Positions 10,939-21,931 of a stretch of 64,000 nt of DNA are shown piece by piece (position 1 is the first letter of the stretch; every line of letters starts with the position of its first letter). Position numbers and translations under genes: made by a program. The stretch comes from Thinopyrum elongatum (lineage: Eukaryota; Streptophyta; Magnoliopsida; Poales; Poaceae), in contig CM022303.1 in assembly GCA_011799875.1 (NCBI GenBank), forward strand, positions 274,546,904 to 274,610,903, written 5' to 3'. The notes under the pieces were generated by a model. It ran no database searches and was not told where the DNA came from. It saw only the letters and a program-made list of their open reading frames with translations.

Positions 10939-11178
10939 GTCCTCTTTGTGTACATTGATATAGATGAACTAGTATTTCGCTGGTGTGCATGTCTTTGGAA
11001 CAAGTGTACTCTGTGTACATTGATATAGGTCCGCTTGACTATAATGAACTATTTATCCGCGTAGTTTTCTCTACTACTACTCCTTGCAGTGAGCGGTATG
11101 CAATGCATGTGTCAGTAGACATGACAGCTTGTCCATGGAAGTTGAATCATGGCGACCATCATGTTTCTACCACTACCA

Positions 11179-11286
11179 CACGTGATTCCCACGACGCCAC
11201 TCCAACCCACGGCACCACGTCCCCCGATGTGCGCCTCACCCCTCTCGACCCCACCGCTCCTCTGCCTTTGTGTGCATGACATGCGG
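11179..11286 (+). repeat. Direct repeat, copy 1 (108 bp)
   Basis: Shares CGATTCCCACGACGCC-type blocks, GCGCCTCACCCCTCTCG and the ending TGACATGCGG with 12431-12540. The two copies differ by scattered substitutions. The meaning is unknown; they may be remnants of one duplicated gene end. Confidence 0.75.
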
Positions 11287-12430
11287 ACCAGCTGAACTGC
11301 GGCGACCATCAAGTTTCTACCACAGCCACACGCGATTGGACGCGGCTTGCATGCTATTCTCCTAGCTTCGATCCGTACTCCCGCACCATCCAATTTTCAT
11401 CCAGCGGCTGTGACACATTTCGTCCCGGGCATCACTCCTCGGCCACAAATATAATAAATAAAATAAAGGCCCGTCTTTGCCTTCTACTTCTGTAATACAG
11501 GTAGTACTCGCCGGTGTGGCCATCTACGCCTTGTAACACCCCGACGTCCAGCTGTGGCACCCTCGCCACGACCAGGCCACCACCGGCCGGTTCTTCTCGA
11601 ATGAGTGAGTCGCGAACGCCGCCGCGACAACGGCCAGCTGGGCATCTCGAACCACATCGATGCCGCTTCCTCATAGCCGATCTACGCTAGCCCGTGGCCG
11701 CACACCGTTGAGCCACGCGTCAACATACGATGGCAGGAATGCCTCCAGGCTCACTGGCTCAACTACGTCGAGCACATCACATTCGCAAACCGGTATCCGT
11801 TGAGCAGGTTGCTCCCGCCCACGAGCACACGCCTATACGTATCCAGCATTCCAGCCTCGCCGCTGAGTGGTACATCCTCAGGACGGTGCAAGCGGTTGAA
11901 ATCTCGAGCCCAAGTCGAGCTATGTGCCCCGGGTAGATCACTGGCTCCCGCCCGAGCTCATCCGAAGCGCGAGGTAGTAAACGTCGTGCGGCACATCACA
12001 ACGGACAAGCACCTCAACATGCGTCGGCTGGGCAGAGACTTTTCTTGGCCACAAGCTCCATGGTCTCGTCCAAGGTCGGTGTGGTACTGCAGTCGAACAT
12101 GCGGGTAAAATACTACGGGAGCAGCTACATGTGCATGGCCCAGACACCGATGTTGGCGTGGAGGAGGTGCTACTTGCTGGCGGCGCAGTGTGCTACATGG
12201 GTTAGGCAGGCACCTGTTGCCACGCTCGGAGGACGAGCAGGAAAGGTAAGGGTCTTGCATGCGTGTACAGATTCATGCAGGAAATTATTTCCTGGAAATA
12301 CGGCCTTTGTTTACCTTTTTTTGACGCTATAGATGACCCACACGAGGAAATCTATTATAACCGTTGAATGAAAATTAGTGGTGCGAGAGTACCGATCGGA
12401 GCATGGGAGGGGAGCAGGCAAGCCTCGTCC
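11287..12430. other. GC-rich stretch, unrecognised, possibly a decayed gene fragment
   Basis: Several short open frames occur on both strands (for example minus-strand similarity to no family I know around 11800-12150), none with a domain I recognise. It lies between two copies of a direct repeat. No function is assigned. Confidence 0.35.
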
Positions 12431-12540
12431 CACGCGATTCCCACGACGCCGCTCGAACCCATGACACCACACGTCCGCCGACCTGCGCCTCACCCCTCTC
12501 GGTCCCACCGCCCCTCTACTTTTATGAGAATGACATGCGG
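12431..12540 (+). repeat. Direct repeat, copy 2 (110 bp)
   Basis: Second copy of the repeat at 11179-11286, in the same orientation 1.25 kb away. Confidence 0.75.
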
Positions 12541-12704
12541 GGCTGCCGCATTCAGGGTCCACATATCATTGACTCAAAGGCAGGTGCACTAGCCGCTGAA
12601 GCTCGGTCCCGTGGGTCCCGAGAGGGAAATGTAACTCCTGCGCTAGGCCTTGTGGTGCTCCCGCAGTACGAACTCGTGCCAAACCCAGAATTTGTTTCTT
12701 ACTA

Positions 12705-12935
12705 CTAACAATGTGCTGGCCCGTGCATTGCAATGGATCCAAAGTAGTAGAATAATACTTGTTCACAAACTTGAAATATAAACACTCTAGTTTTGATATA
12801 CATATATCAGTAAAAATAAATTATGCTTCACTAAAGACATATTCCTCGGGCTGGTTTGATGAGGTGAGGGGCGGGTGTGGCCGGTTTCAAGATAATAATA
12901 GATTTTTAAAACATTGGAGCAGATTTTTTTTTCTA
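12705..12935 (-). mobile_element. Helitron 3' part (minus strand), related to 15076-15415
   Basis: The region matches the start of 15076-15415 over about 230 bp (CAATGTGCT.., GCAATGGATCCAAAGTAG, ..TTGTTCACAAACTTGAA). Read on the minus strand it ends with a GCATTGCACGGGC-like block and TTAG|T, a degenerate Helitron end. The 5' Helitron end is missing. Confidence 0.5.
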
Positions 12936-13239
12936 TCATTTTGTAGCGTGGCACGGCATCCGGTGCACCTAAGCATCTGGAAAAAAAGTGGAGTGCACTC
13001 TAAAGATATTTACATGCTCCCATTTAGTGGAGTGCACTCTAAACACATTATCTATTCATTTTTCTCTAGCCTTTCCTAGCCATGCAACCAAGCCACATAA
13101 GCTAGTCATGCATGCAATCCATAAATTGCAATATACTCTAGCATGCAATGCCGCCACATCATCTATTTATGCCTGTTAGTCATAGGTTGTTTTTTGCATT
13201 AGTCCAAATATTAATGTTCCATAAAACTAAACTCCAAAT
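12936..13239. other. AT-rich spacer
   Basis: Contains a short direct repeat of GGAGTGCACTCTAAA (12991 and 13029 areas). No gene was seen. Confidence 0.5.
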
Positions 13240-13410
13240 GTTCGCCGGAGCCGAGGCAGAGGACGTACGACGGGGGCGGTGGAGGCATCTTCATAAGAGG
13301 AGGAGAGCTCGAAGGATAATCTTGCACGTCCGTCGCCACCTGCATATCGGTGCGGGACTCCTCGAGCGCCCACTGGAGCTCGCGCTCCTCCAGGGAGCGG
13401 CGGAGTCACG
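13240..13410 (-). pseudogene. UIM-like gene fragment
   Basis: On the minus strand one frame reads through LEERELQWALEESR followed by a Pro/Ser-rich tail and CLGSGEHLEF. The pattern E-E-x-E-L-x-x-A-L-E-E-S resembles a ubiquitin-interacting motif, which is common in repeated grass proteins. The frame meets a stop just upstream (near 13413) and no initiator was found. It adjoins the 60-bp minisatellite, which may be part of the same original gene. This is a weak assignment. Confidence 0.3.
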
Positions 13411-13489
13411 GGATTTTCCTAAACCACGATGGGCACCATGCAGTACTCCTCGTAGCCGGGGGCGCGGTCCTCGCGTCCCGACTCCTGGG

Positions 13490-13925
13490 GTACTGTCTGG
13501 ACCACGCGCTCAACCACCTCGTGAGCCGCGAGGATGCCATGCTCGCGGCCGTGTTGTTGGAGCACATGCTCGTGCGCCTGACCGGTGAGGATGCGATTTT
13601 TGCGGGCGTGCTGCTGGAGCACGCGCTCGTCCACGTCGAGAGCGGCGACGATGCGATTTTCACGGGCGGCGATGATGCGATGCTCGTGGGCATGCTCCTG
13701 GAGAACGAGCTCGTCCACATTGTGAGCGGCGAGGATGCGATGTTCGCGGGTGTGCTGCCGGAGCACGCGCTCTTCCATGTCGAGAGCGACGACGATGCGA
13801 TGCTCGCGGGCGTGCTCTTGACAATGCGATGCTCGCGGGCATGCTGCTGGAGAACCCGCTCGTCCACATTGTGAGCGGCGAGGACGCGATGCACCTCCTC
13901 ATGACCGACCAGGGCGTGCTGCTGG
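13490..13925. repeat. 60-bp GC-rich minisatellite with open frames
   Basis: Units of about 60 bp recur from about 13490 to 13925 (for example TGGAGCACGCGCTCGTCCAC.. with GATGCGAT and GGGCGTG blocks at about 13553, 13613, 13698, 13758 and 13846). Because the unit is a multiple of three, frames stay open on both strands with a 20-residue period. It may be a decayed repetitive protein gene, but direction and frame cannot be decided from sequence alone. Confidence 0.65.
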
Positions 13926-15075
13926 AGCACGGCTACCCCTGATGGCCGACGAGGGCGAGCTGCTAGATCACACTATCCTCCGCATGGACAGTCAGCACGC
14001 GCTACTCGCGGCCGTAGAGGGCGTGCTCCACCTCGGCGATGTCGGAGACTCCATCCTCTTCCCAGGCCACGGTGCCGTCGACTTCGGCAATGGCTGCGTG
14101 CTCCCGTGGGTGTTGTGTCCGTATGGGAGCTTCGAGCTACAGTACCAGTGGGGGCGGGGGGTGACCTTTTATTGAAAACAATATATAGCTTTGACTGCAG
14201 CCAAATTTTATAAAGCTTGACCGAATTTGGTGAAAACAATATGAACATTTACACTAACAAATTTACACGATGTGGAAATAAAAGCAATGATGAATCAAAT
14301 GATATATATTTGGTGGTGTATATCTTAATACTTTTTCCTACAAATTGTTGAAAGTATACAAAGTTTGACTTTAGAGAAACCCAAAATGCGTATATGTATT
14401 ATACATTCTATATTCATTATTTTTTCGGAGTCAATGCGTGTATTTGCACGTACACGATATAAACCATTGATTTATGTTGATCCAATGGTCCAGGTGGCTG
14501 CGATTCGGATCTACTATAAGTACCCATACACGTTCTTCTCGAACGACCAGTACGACAGTGTGATCGATCCACACAAGAAGCTCTAAATAAGACCTCCAGA
14601 CGTGCCACGTGGCTTCATGGATGCCCCCCACATCATATTATTCATACTACGTTGACTGAAATAAAGATAAATCACCCAAAACAAGATCTTTCCATTTTTT
14701 GTTCCTACGATGCTGTGCTTCCTGCTGTGCCATGCACGTACCTAGTTGTATAGTGGTAGTAGTAGTAGTAGTACAAACTTCGAAGTAGGAGTAGTACGGA
14801 GTGCTCATACTCTATCAATGAGTCCCATCTGACACCAAATTTCTTGGCTTCCGTGCTACAGCTAGATCTTCCCCTCCTCGTTTATGTTTTCCAACGTGGT
14901 GGGCGGGGTGCGGTTTGCCAATAGTCGGTTTGCTCAACTGCGGTCCCACATCAAAGTGAAAATGCTAGGCAACACGCCTTCCCTAGGTATGTGGCGTGCC
15001 GGACGGGCCGTGGAGTACTCCCGATTCTCGGGCGTGTGGGGGTGCGACGCGAACGCGGCAGGCCTTTTCCTTTTA
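13926..15075. other. Mixed spacer, no gene recognised
   Basis: The GC-rich part to about 14165 continues the open frames of the minisatellite. The rest is AT-rich, with an AGT microsatellite at about 14756-14773. Confidence 0.4.
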
Positions 15076-15415
15076 CTAGCAATGTGCTCGTGCAATGCAA
15101 TGGATCCAAAGTAGAATAGTACTTGTTCACAAACTTGAAAGAAAACACTCTTGTTTTGATATACATATATACCACTAAAAATATATTACTTTTCACTCAA
15201 AATATATTTCTCAGACTGTTTTGATGAGGTGAGGGAGGGATGTGGTTGCTTTCAAGATAATAAGGGGTTTTCTGCAAATTGGAGCAGAGAAGTGGGCTAT
15301 TGTTGCAAAAATGCCACAACTTACCTCACAGCCGTTAGATGCAGATCTAATGGTCAGATATGACGGATGGTAGACACACCACCATCACCAACGGAGTCTT
15401 TTATGGGAGTAGAGA
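15076..15415 (-). mobile_element. Small non-autonomous Helitron (minus strand)
   Basis: Read on the minus strand it starts TCTCTACTCCCATAAAAGAC near 15415 and ends CACATTGCTAG at 15076, followed by T, with a GCATTGCACGAGC-like block before the end. The start resembles that of the element at 18381 (both carry GTTGGTGATGRTGGTGTG). The 5' A of the usual A/T insertion site is not seen, so the 5' limit is approximate. Confidence 0.6.
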
Positions 15416-16033
15416 AACATGTATAAATTGTAACATTTGGTTCTGCTCCTTGGCACGATCGATAGATAGAAATAACGATTGGAAACGCTAGGGCGAGGCT
15501 TTTCCCACCAGATAAGCAGGGTAGTAGCTAGGTTGGCGCATCATCGGTTTGGTCACATGCGGTCCCACATGTTGTAGTGATATAAAGCCTAGCCAGTGCG
15601 CGTTGACCGGGGGGCGGAATGACAGTGTGGTATGCGACGGGGAAGGGACATGCTTCATGTACGTGTTCCAGTTTCTCGTTTTGAACTTGCGAACATGACA
15701 GGCGTGTTGCACGAGTAGTTTTGAATTTATAGGTTCGGTCTCGGGTTTTGAATTTACGAGTAGTTCATAGGTCGGGTCAAGCATCGAACATAAATTACGA
15801 AGTTGATGGAAAAGGTAAGCACAACTTATAAATTGACGGATGGAGTACTAGTTATAGTGATGCATATAATTGCCTCCAAATGTGAGCAAAGGGATCGCAC
15901 ATGTCTGTATTGACTGGAACGAGAATGCAATAGCACAATAAGAATTAAGGCCACGATGATGCGATCGCAGTGGTGGTTACAGGAGGCAAGAAGAAAGATG
16001 CATCCATCAATGTACGACCTCCTCCTCCTCGAC
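15416..16033. other. Spacer, no gene recognised
   Basis: Moderate GC content, scattered short frames, no repeat or motif that I can assign. Confidence 0.4.
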
Positions 16034-16603
16034 TCAGTGCGCCGGGCCACCGACCGGCGGCTTAGGAGCGGCGGCTTTTGTGGCGAGGTCAAGGTGCTTC
16101 TCAACAAAGGCGTACAAGGCTTCCAGCCGGTTGACGAAGGCCGACGTCGTAGCGTCCTCACCAGCCTTGTAGATACCTATGTACACGACTTCCTCGTACA
16201 CGTGGATGTTTAGGTCGACGAATTCTTGCAGGGCGAGGCACCTTGCGGCGAGCGCGACCTCCAGGTGGACATTCGTTGTTGCGTCGGCGGGCAGCCGCAG
16301 GGCCACCAGTGCTTGAAAGAGCTTCTCGCCATGGAGGCCGATTAGGGTGGCAGGCAATGAGGAGCCCGGGCGCGCGGGCTGGAGGAGTACGGCGATGTCG
16401 TCCGTGAGCTTCTTGACAACGGTGAACTTGTTGATGGTAGCAACGATCATCTTGTCCAACTGAGGGTCATAGCTTGCGTCGATGATGGCCATGAACCAAC
16501 TGGTCGCCAACACTCTCTGGAGACGATGCTCGGTGCCATGCGTCAGGCCGGCGTCATGGACCATCTGGCATAGCCGCTAGCCGCTCGCGCGCATCACCGC
16601 CAT
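16034..16603 (-). pseudogene. Unknown alpha-rich protein gene, nonsense at codon 9
   Basis: An ATG at 16603 in CCATGGCGG context is followed after eight codons by an in-frame TAG. The same frame then stays open for 180 codons to a stop at 16034. The next ATG (16564) would give a 176-residue protein with no recognised domain. Its composition is rich in Ala, Leu and Val with helical periodicity and a Pro/Gly-rich end (KAAAPKPPVGGPAH). A TATAAA box 84 bp upstream supports a once-real promoter. Either the gene is broken at codon 9 or it uses the internal start. Confidence 0.5.
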
Positions 16604-16686
16604 GGGTCTAGAGTGAGCCCTTTTGTGCTTAGTGTAGGTGCTTAGGTGCGTACGATGTGGTAGATGCATTGGAATGGAGGGGCGCC

Positions 16687-16692
16687 TTTATA
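16687..16692 (-). promoter_or_regulatory. TATA box for the gene at 16034-16603
   Basis: TATAAA on the minus strand within CATATAAAGG, 84 bp upstream of the ATG at 16603. Position and sequence fit a plant core promoter. Confidence 0.5.
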
Positions 16693-17037
16693 TGAGTGCA
16701 AACTGCGTTGCATTCAGATCGTGCTACCTCTTTTCCCCGCCCACCCCCCATTACTTCCCTCATGCATTCAGGATGCTAATTGAAGGAGGATGCATCATTG
16801 GTCGTTCAACATTTCGGGAACCGCTACCCTCTCCCTCGTCTGCATTAAAGTCGTATCGGGAACTGTCCTGGTTTACTAGTAGCTATCAAATCGAATAGTA
16901 CTGCACCGCTCGCTGCACGCCCGGCTGAACACGCCTCCTCGCCTCCATCAAACGCCTTCGTTAAACCCGCATGCAAACCAAGAAACCTACTCCGATCACA
17001 CGTCCGTTCATGAGCGGGCCGGAATTAAACGCAACGC

Positions 17038-17127
17038 CGGCCGAGCTCCTCCCGTCCGCCCTCAGTTTAAACGAGGCCAGACGCCGGCCAAGCTCCTACC
17101 GTCCGCCTTCTATTTAAACGAGGCCAG
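17038..17127 (+). repeat. Tandem promoter duplication (two units of about 46 bp)
   Basis: CCGGCCGAGCTCCT..TTTAAACGAGGCCAGA occurs twice in a row. The second unit carries TATTTAAA at 17111-17118, about 80 bp before the ATG at 17198, so one duplicated core-promoter segment precedes the next gene fragment. Confidence 0.6.
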
Positions 17128-17197
17128 ACAGCGGGCAAGAATCGCACCCCTCCGCCGCTCCCCCATCACCTCCTTCACCATTTTCTCCACTCTTCTG

Positions 17198-17666
17198 ATG
17201 GCTTCCAAGGAGCCGTTCTCCGGCATACTACCTGGCTGGGTGGCCCGCTGAGCCCTCCGGATACGAGCGAGGCCGCTCGATGCTTCACCTACCTCGCTTG
17301 GCTCGACGGAGCCAGTTGCCGCCCCAAGCCGACGCGTGGTTCAGCAACTCGCCGCTCCAGTTCAGCTTGATGAGGAGTGGCGAGTTGCTCCACGCCGGCA
17401 CGGCGGCGAGCACGGTGGCACGGGCGTCGTCGCTGACGCGTCGTACCACGCCACCAGTGTCTTCGGTCGCGCCTCTCGTGTCTGCGATGGCCGCGCCTCT
17501 CGTGTCTGCGGTGGCTGTGCCTCCCATGCCTACGACAGCGCCATGCAGGCAGAGACAGAAGCCGGGTGCGCGGAGAGCGACAAGTCAGTGGCCAGCTTCT
17601 CCGTGTCCGCCGCCATCATCGAGGAGAAGTAGAACACGGGAGGCCGCCGCCACTTGGGTCCCATGA
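17198..17666 (+). pseudogene. Unknown gene fragment, frameshifted
   Basis: An ATG at 17198 opens a frame that stops after 17 codons (17249-17251). Protein-like sequence then continues in another frame from about 17244 (QADAWFSNSPLQFSLMRSG, then Ala/Pro/Ser-rich) to a stop at 17666, so a frameshift near 17240 is likely. No domain was recognised. A TATA-like element and a CT-rich leader precede it. A real but broken captured gene is the simplest reading. Confidence 0.4.
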
Positions 17667-18380
17667 AGGCCACCGCCGAGGCGACGACTGCGTATACATG
17701 TGGTTTCTTTGCTGCTTTGTCTCTTTCGAGGACCTTCGTCGACCCCGCAAGTGTCTGCCGGACATGAGGAAGACAAAGGGATCCGCGGGTGGCCATTTAG
17801 ATTAGGTATTAATTATACCACGAGAGCCGGATTAGCACCGCTTAGTTCATGTAAATGTAATGAAATCCGCCGTGTTTATATGAAGATCCGGCTTTTTTAT
17901 ACGAAATCCTTCATGCTTATATGAAATCAGTCCGTGTTTGCACGAATTTCCTCTAGTTGGTTAGAGTTGTGAAAATGCATGCTGCTGGCGTTGGATGTCG
18001 TCCTCCGTGGAAGGAAGCGGGGGGAAATTTGCCGGTTGCCATTGGAGATGCTCTTATGCTGGAAATAATAGAGTCACATCCAATCCATTTGAGTTAATTG
18101 CGTGTATGATTCTCCCTCTATAAAAAGTTAATTGCATGTACAGTGTACATGACTTGCAGGGTGGTTACAGATTCGTACAGAAAGTTAAAAAGAAACAAAT
18201 CCATCCTTAATCTTATATTCTAAGTACTCTGTGGGTTCCACTACCAGTACAATAGTGAAAGAAGTATATATTAAATTAATCTAAAGTTTAGGACAGAATT
18301 CGAACTCAGGTCATCTCGTTGCGAGCATCCGGCGCTAACCAGTCCAGCAGATGTTCGTTGTGGACGATGCTAGAGATATA
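17667..18380. other. Spacer, no gene recognised
   Basis: Contains short repeats of TATATGAA..TCC type at 17876-17940 (three copies of a motif near GATCCGGCTT/GAAATCC). No coding signal. Confidence 0.4.
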
Positions 18381-18637
18381 TCTCTATGTCTACTCTTATC
18401 TACTCTTATAGAAAACAGAGTTGGTGATGATGGTGTGCCTGCCATCCTGCAATATAGGTCGTCCGATTTATATCTGACGGATAGGAAGGAAACTATGGCA
18501 ATTTTGCAAAAAGATACCCATAACCCTCTCCACATTTGCAAATAAGGCCTTCCCTCGTTCATCCTTTTCTCTCACAAGATAAACTACTCATACAAATGCA
18601 TCTTGATGTTCCGTGCAACACACGGGCATCTTGCTAG
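18381..18637 (+). mobile_element. Small non-autonomous Helitron
   Basis: Starts TCTCTATGTC after an A at 18380 and ends CATCTTGCTAG at 18637 before a T, the A|TC...CTAG|T pattern of Helitrons. A hairpin CCGTG-CAACA-CACGG lies at 18611-18625, about 10 bp before the end. At 257 bp it has no coding capacity and would need a Rep/helicase from elsewhere. Confidence 0.75.
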
Positions 18638-18915
18638 TTTCTTTTTAAATAGTTACTGTGATAATTGGGTTGAAGTGATATATTTTATGTCTGCCCCGAA
18701 TGATCTCAAATTCACTAGTTGTAACAAAGAAAAGGTTGCCTTGTTAATTAACAGAAAACAGGGTGAAAACTATCACATGAGGCCGGTAAAAACAAGGCAC
18801 ACTGGGTTCAGCATCATCGTCACTACAGCTGTGCGCGCGTGAGAAGTCTACATATTGAGAGGGCTAACGGAGAGAAAGACGTATCGAGTGTGTGTGAGCG
18901 AGGCACAGAGACACA

Positions 18916-18921
<6 letters not shown>

Positions 18922-18956
<35 letters not shown>

Positions 18957-19316
18957 TGTGTGTGTGTGTGTGTGTGTTTTGAGAGAGAAGCCAACTGATA
19001 GATTAAGATCAAGATCGAGTTGTCACCCTTCTGCTGTCATTGTTGGGGGGTGGGAGGGGGGAGGGAGAGAAAGACGTATCAAGAGTGTGCGCGCGGTAGG
19101 CACAGAGGCACAACTAGCGAGTGTGTGTCTGTGTTTGAGAGAGAAGCCAGTAGATAGATTACTATCAAGATCGAGGTGTCACCCTACTCCTTCGGTGTCG
19201 AGTAGTGTGCGTGTGTGTGTGTTTGAGAGAGAAGCCAGTAGATAGATTAGTATCAAGATCGAGGTGTCACCCTACTCCTTTGGTGTCGGGAAGTGTGTGT
19301 GTGTGGGTGTGGGGGG
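18922..19316 (+). repeat. TG microsatellite and 80-160 bp minisatellite
   Basis: A (TG)n run fills 18921-18977. A unit GAGAGAGAAGCC..GATAGATTA..ATCAAGATCGAG..TGTCACCCT follows at about 18979, 19138 and 19226, each joined by further TG runs and ending near 19316 in a G-rich run. Confidence 0.85.
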
Positions 19317-20433
19317 GGGCAGTGACACTTAGATATAGGGAGAAGGAGTTTGTGTGATACATATCTATATTAAGGGATAGGTAGACAGCATGTGTGCAAG
19401 TCATACTTAAAGCATCACGGAGATAAACAAGCGGTGTGCATGCAAGTGCCGTAAAAAATGAAGAGAGAAACAATGTCTGCGTGTGCACGCTTGTGTGTTT
19501 GTGTGTGTGTGCGTGTGCGAAATCTCTAAACAAAAGGTGCTCTGCTGGAATCCCATTGTATGTATTCATATGGTTCCGGGACTCGAGTTAACCTTAGGCA
19601 TATGTGTGCGAGACATAGTTATACTTTGAGACATTAGTGGCGGTGGGTGGGCGGAATTAAAGGGGTGGGCATGTTAGACAGAGAGAGCGTGTGTGTTTCT
19701 GTGTGAGAGACTTGTAGGACGGGGTAGAAAGACGAATTCTAACCTTGACGGAGGGAGAGAAATACACGAAGTGCGCGTGTGTGATTCCGATGCCCACGGA
19801 GAAATGAGATATGTATGCGTGTCAGAGAGATTGCACAATTCATTCACGTATCACTATCTAGCGATCGTGGATGTGCATCGCTTGAACATAAATCAATATC
19901 TACCTCGTATCGTGGCCAAAGATACAATATCGATTCAACGCTATAAAGATTGGACACTCACATATCGCATTTTTTTCCAAATAATACTTTTCAATTGTGC
20001 ATGCCAAAGTTACAGTGATGTTTCTTCAAACAACCACTGTAGCTATCATGTACATGCACCATTGTTAGTTTTGCATTCAAATTCATTAGTCTTGGATGAT
20101 TCAAGGTTCTATTATGAAGTAATATATGTAATATTCATATATGAATTCAACGGGTACGCAATTTATGAAATGGAGGCCATGTAATCATATGAGGTAACAC
20201 TTTTAAGTAGCGGACTACAATATCCATTTCTTTTGTGGGACTACAATATCCATTTCTTTTTGTGCGCCTCTACAATAATACGTCAATGCATTATGTTTAA
20301 AGTAAATAACCAATGGCACTAAATTATATATTTACACGAGAAATACATAGGCTGAGCGTTTGATCCATTTTTTGTGAACACGCCTCTACACCCGTACGAT
20401 TGGTCACGCCCGTGTGGACGTCCAAGTTATCGG
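19317..20433. other. Spacer up to gypsy A, no gene recognised
   Basis: More TG-rich and GAGA-rich sequence to about 19700, then AT-rich sequence. A frame at 19693-20184 is open but low in complexity and shows no motif. Confidence 0.4.
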
Positions 20434-20438
20434 TGCAT
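20434..20438. repeat. Gypsy A target-site duplication, left (TGCAT)
   Basis: TGCAT precedes the LTR start at 20439 and recurs at 36460-36464 directly after the other LTR. Confidence 0.93.
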
Positions 20439-21931
20439 TGATAACCCACAAGTATAGGGGGTCGTTTGTAGCCTTCTTCGATAAATAAGAGTGTCGAAAC
20501 CAACGAGGAGCTAAAGGTAGAACAAATATTCCCTCAAGTTCCATCGACCACTGATACAACTCTACGCACACTTTAATGTTTGCTTTACCTAGAACAAGTA
20601 TGAAACTATTTTGCAAGAATAAAACTACGAGTACTCTGCGAGAATAAAACTACGAATAAATTGCAAGGTAATAAAAGTGGATAGCTTTTGTCAACAAGAA
20701 AGTCATTTGTCCCTGGGTAATCAATAACAAGTACCGGTAATCATTCTTGTAATTTTATATGAGGGAGAGGCATGGGCTAACATACTTTCTCTACTTGGAT
20801 CATGCGCATTTATGATTGGAACTCTAGCAAGCATCCACAACCACTAAAGATCATTAAGGTCGTGAAACCCGACCATAGCATTAAGTATCAAGTCCTCTTT
20901 ACTCCCATACGCAACAACCCACTTACTCGGGTTTAACCTTCTATCACTCTCGCAACCCACCATAAGCGAATCATGAACATATTGCAACACCCTACAGCGA
21001 GGATCCCTCATGTTTGCGCGAGATGGAGGGCACCGTAGGACAGCACCATAAATAAAATATACAACCATACCAACCAAGATCACGATTAACCCACAGGACA
21101 AAACGGATCTACTCAAACATCATAGGATAACCATAGATCATTGGGAAATAATATATGGAGTTGAGCACCATGTTTAAGTAGAGATTACAGCAGGGAGAAG
21201 AGGTGTTACACCGCTTCATAGAGGGGGGGAGAGTTGGTGTTGACGGTAGCAAGATTGTTGATGTAGATCGCCGTCACGATCCTAGCCCCGGCGGCACTCC
21301 GGCACCACCGGGAGAGAGGGGGAGAGAGCCCCCCTCCTTCTTCTTCTTCCTTGGCCTCCCCCCTAGATGAGAGGAGAGTTCCCCCTCTGGTCCATGGCCT
21401 CCATGGCGGTGGAGGGGCGGGAGCCCCTCCGAGATTGGATCTCCCTCCCTGTTCTCTTCTGTTTCGCGCTTCCCAGATCTGGCCGAAAACCGTTTCTTAT
21501 ATTCCGGGAGATCCGTAACTCCGATTGCGCTGAAATTTTAACACGATTTTTTTCCGGATATAAGCTTCCTTGCACCCGAAGTAGAGCTCCAACCAACGTA
21601 CGAGGTGGGCATAAGACACCTGGGCGCGCCTGGGCCCCCAGGCGCGCCCTGGTGGGTTGTGGTCACTGTGGGCCCCCTCTTCTGATGATTCCAACTCCCA
21701 AAAATCACAAATATTCCAAAATAATTCTCCGTAAAATTTTATTGCATTTGGAGTTCGTTTGATATGGATTTTCTGCGAAACAAAAAACATGCAACAAATA
21801 GGAACTGGCACTGGGCACTGAATCAATAAGTTAGTCCAATAAATCATATAAAATGTTGCCAAAAATATGTGAAAGTTGTATAATATTGGCATGAAACAAT
21901 AAAAAATTATAGATACGACGAAGACGTATCA
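20439..21931 (-). repeat. Gypsy A 3' LTR
   Basis: In the element's own orientation it starts TGATACGTCTTCG and ends GGGTTATCA. Intact, 1,493 bp, same length as the reconstructed right LTR. It is GC-rich at 21260-21480 and carries a palindromic GGGCGCGCC block near 21630. Confidence 0.92.

Noticed and set aside
10482..11028. Poly-Glu, poly-Lys, poly-Ser and poly-Phe frames on both strands
   Set aside because: These are translations of the GAA microsatellite.
11730..12332. Overlapping frames on both strands as a captured gene
   Set aside because: No frame gives recognisable protein motifs and each is broken; only a neutral description was kept.
18922..19245. Cys/Val-rich frame near the TG tract
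   Set aside because: Derived from TG repeats; no gene evidence.
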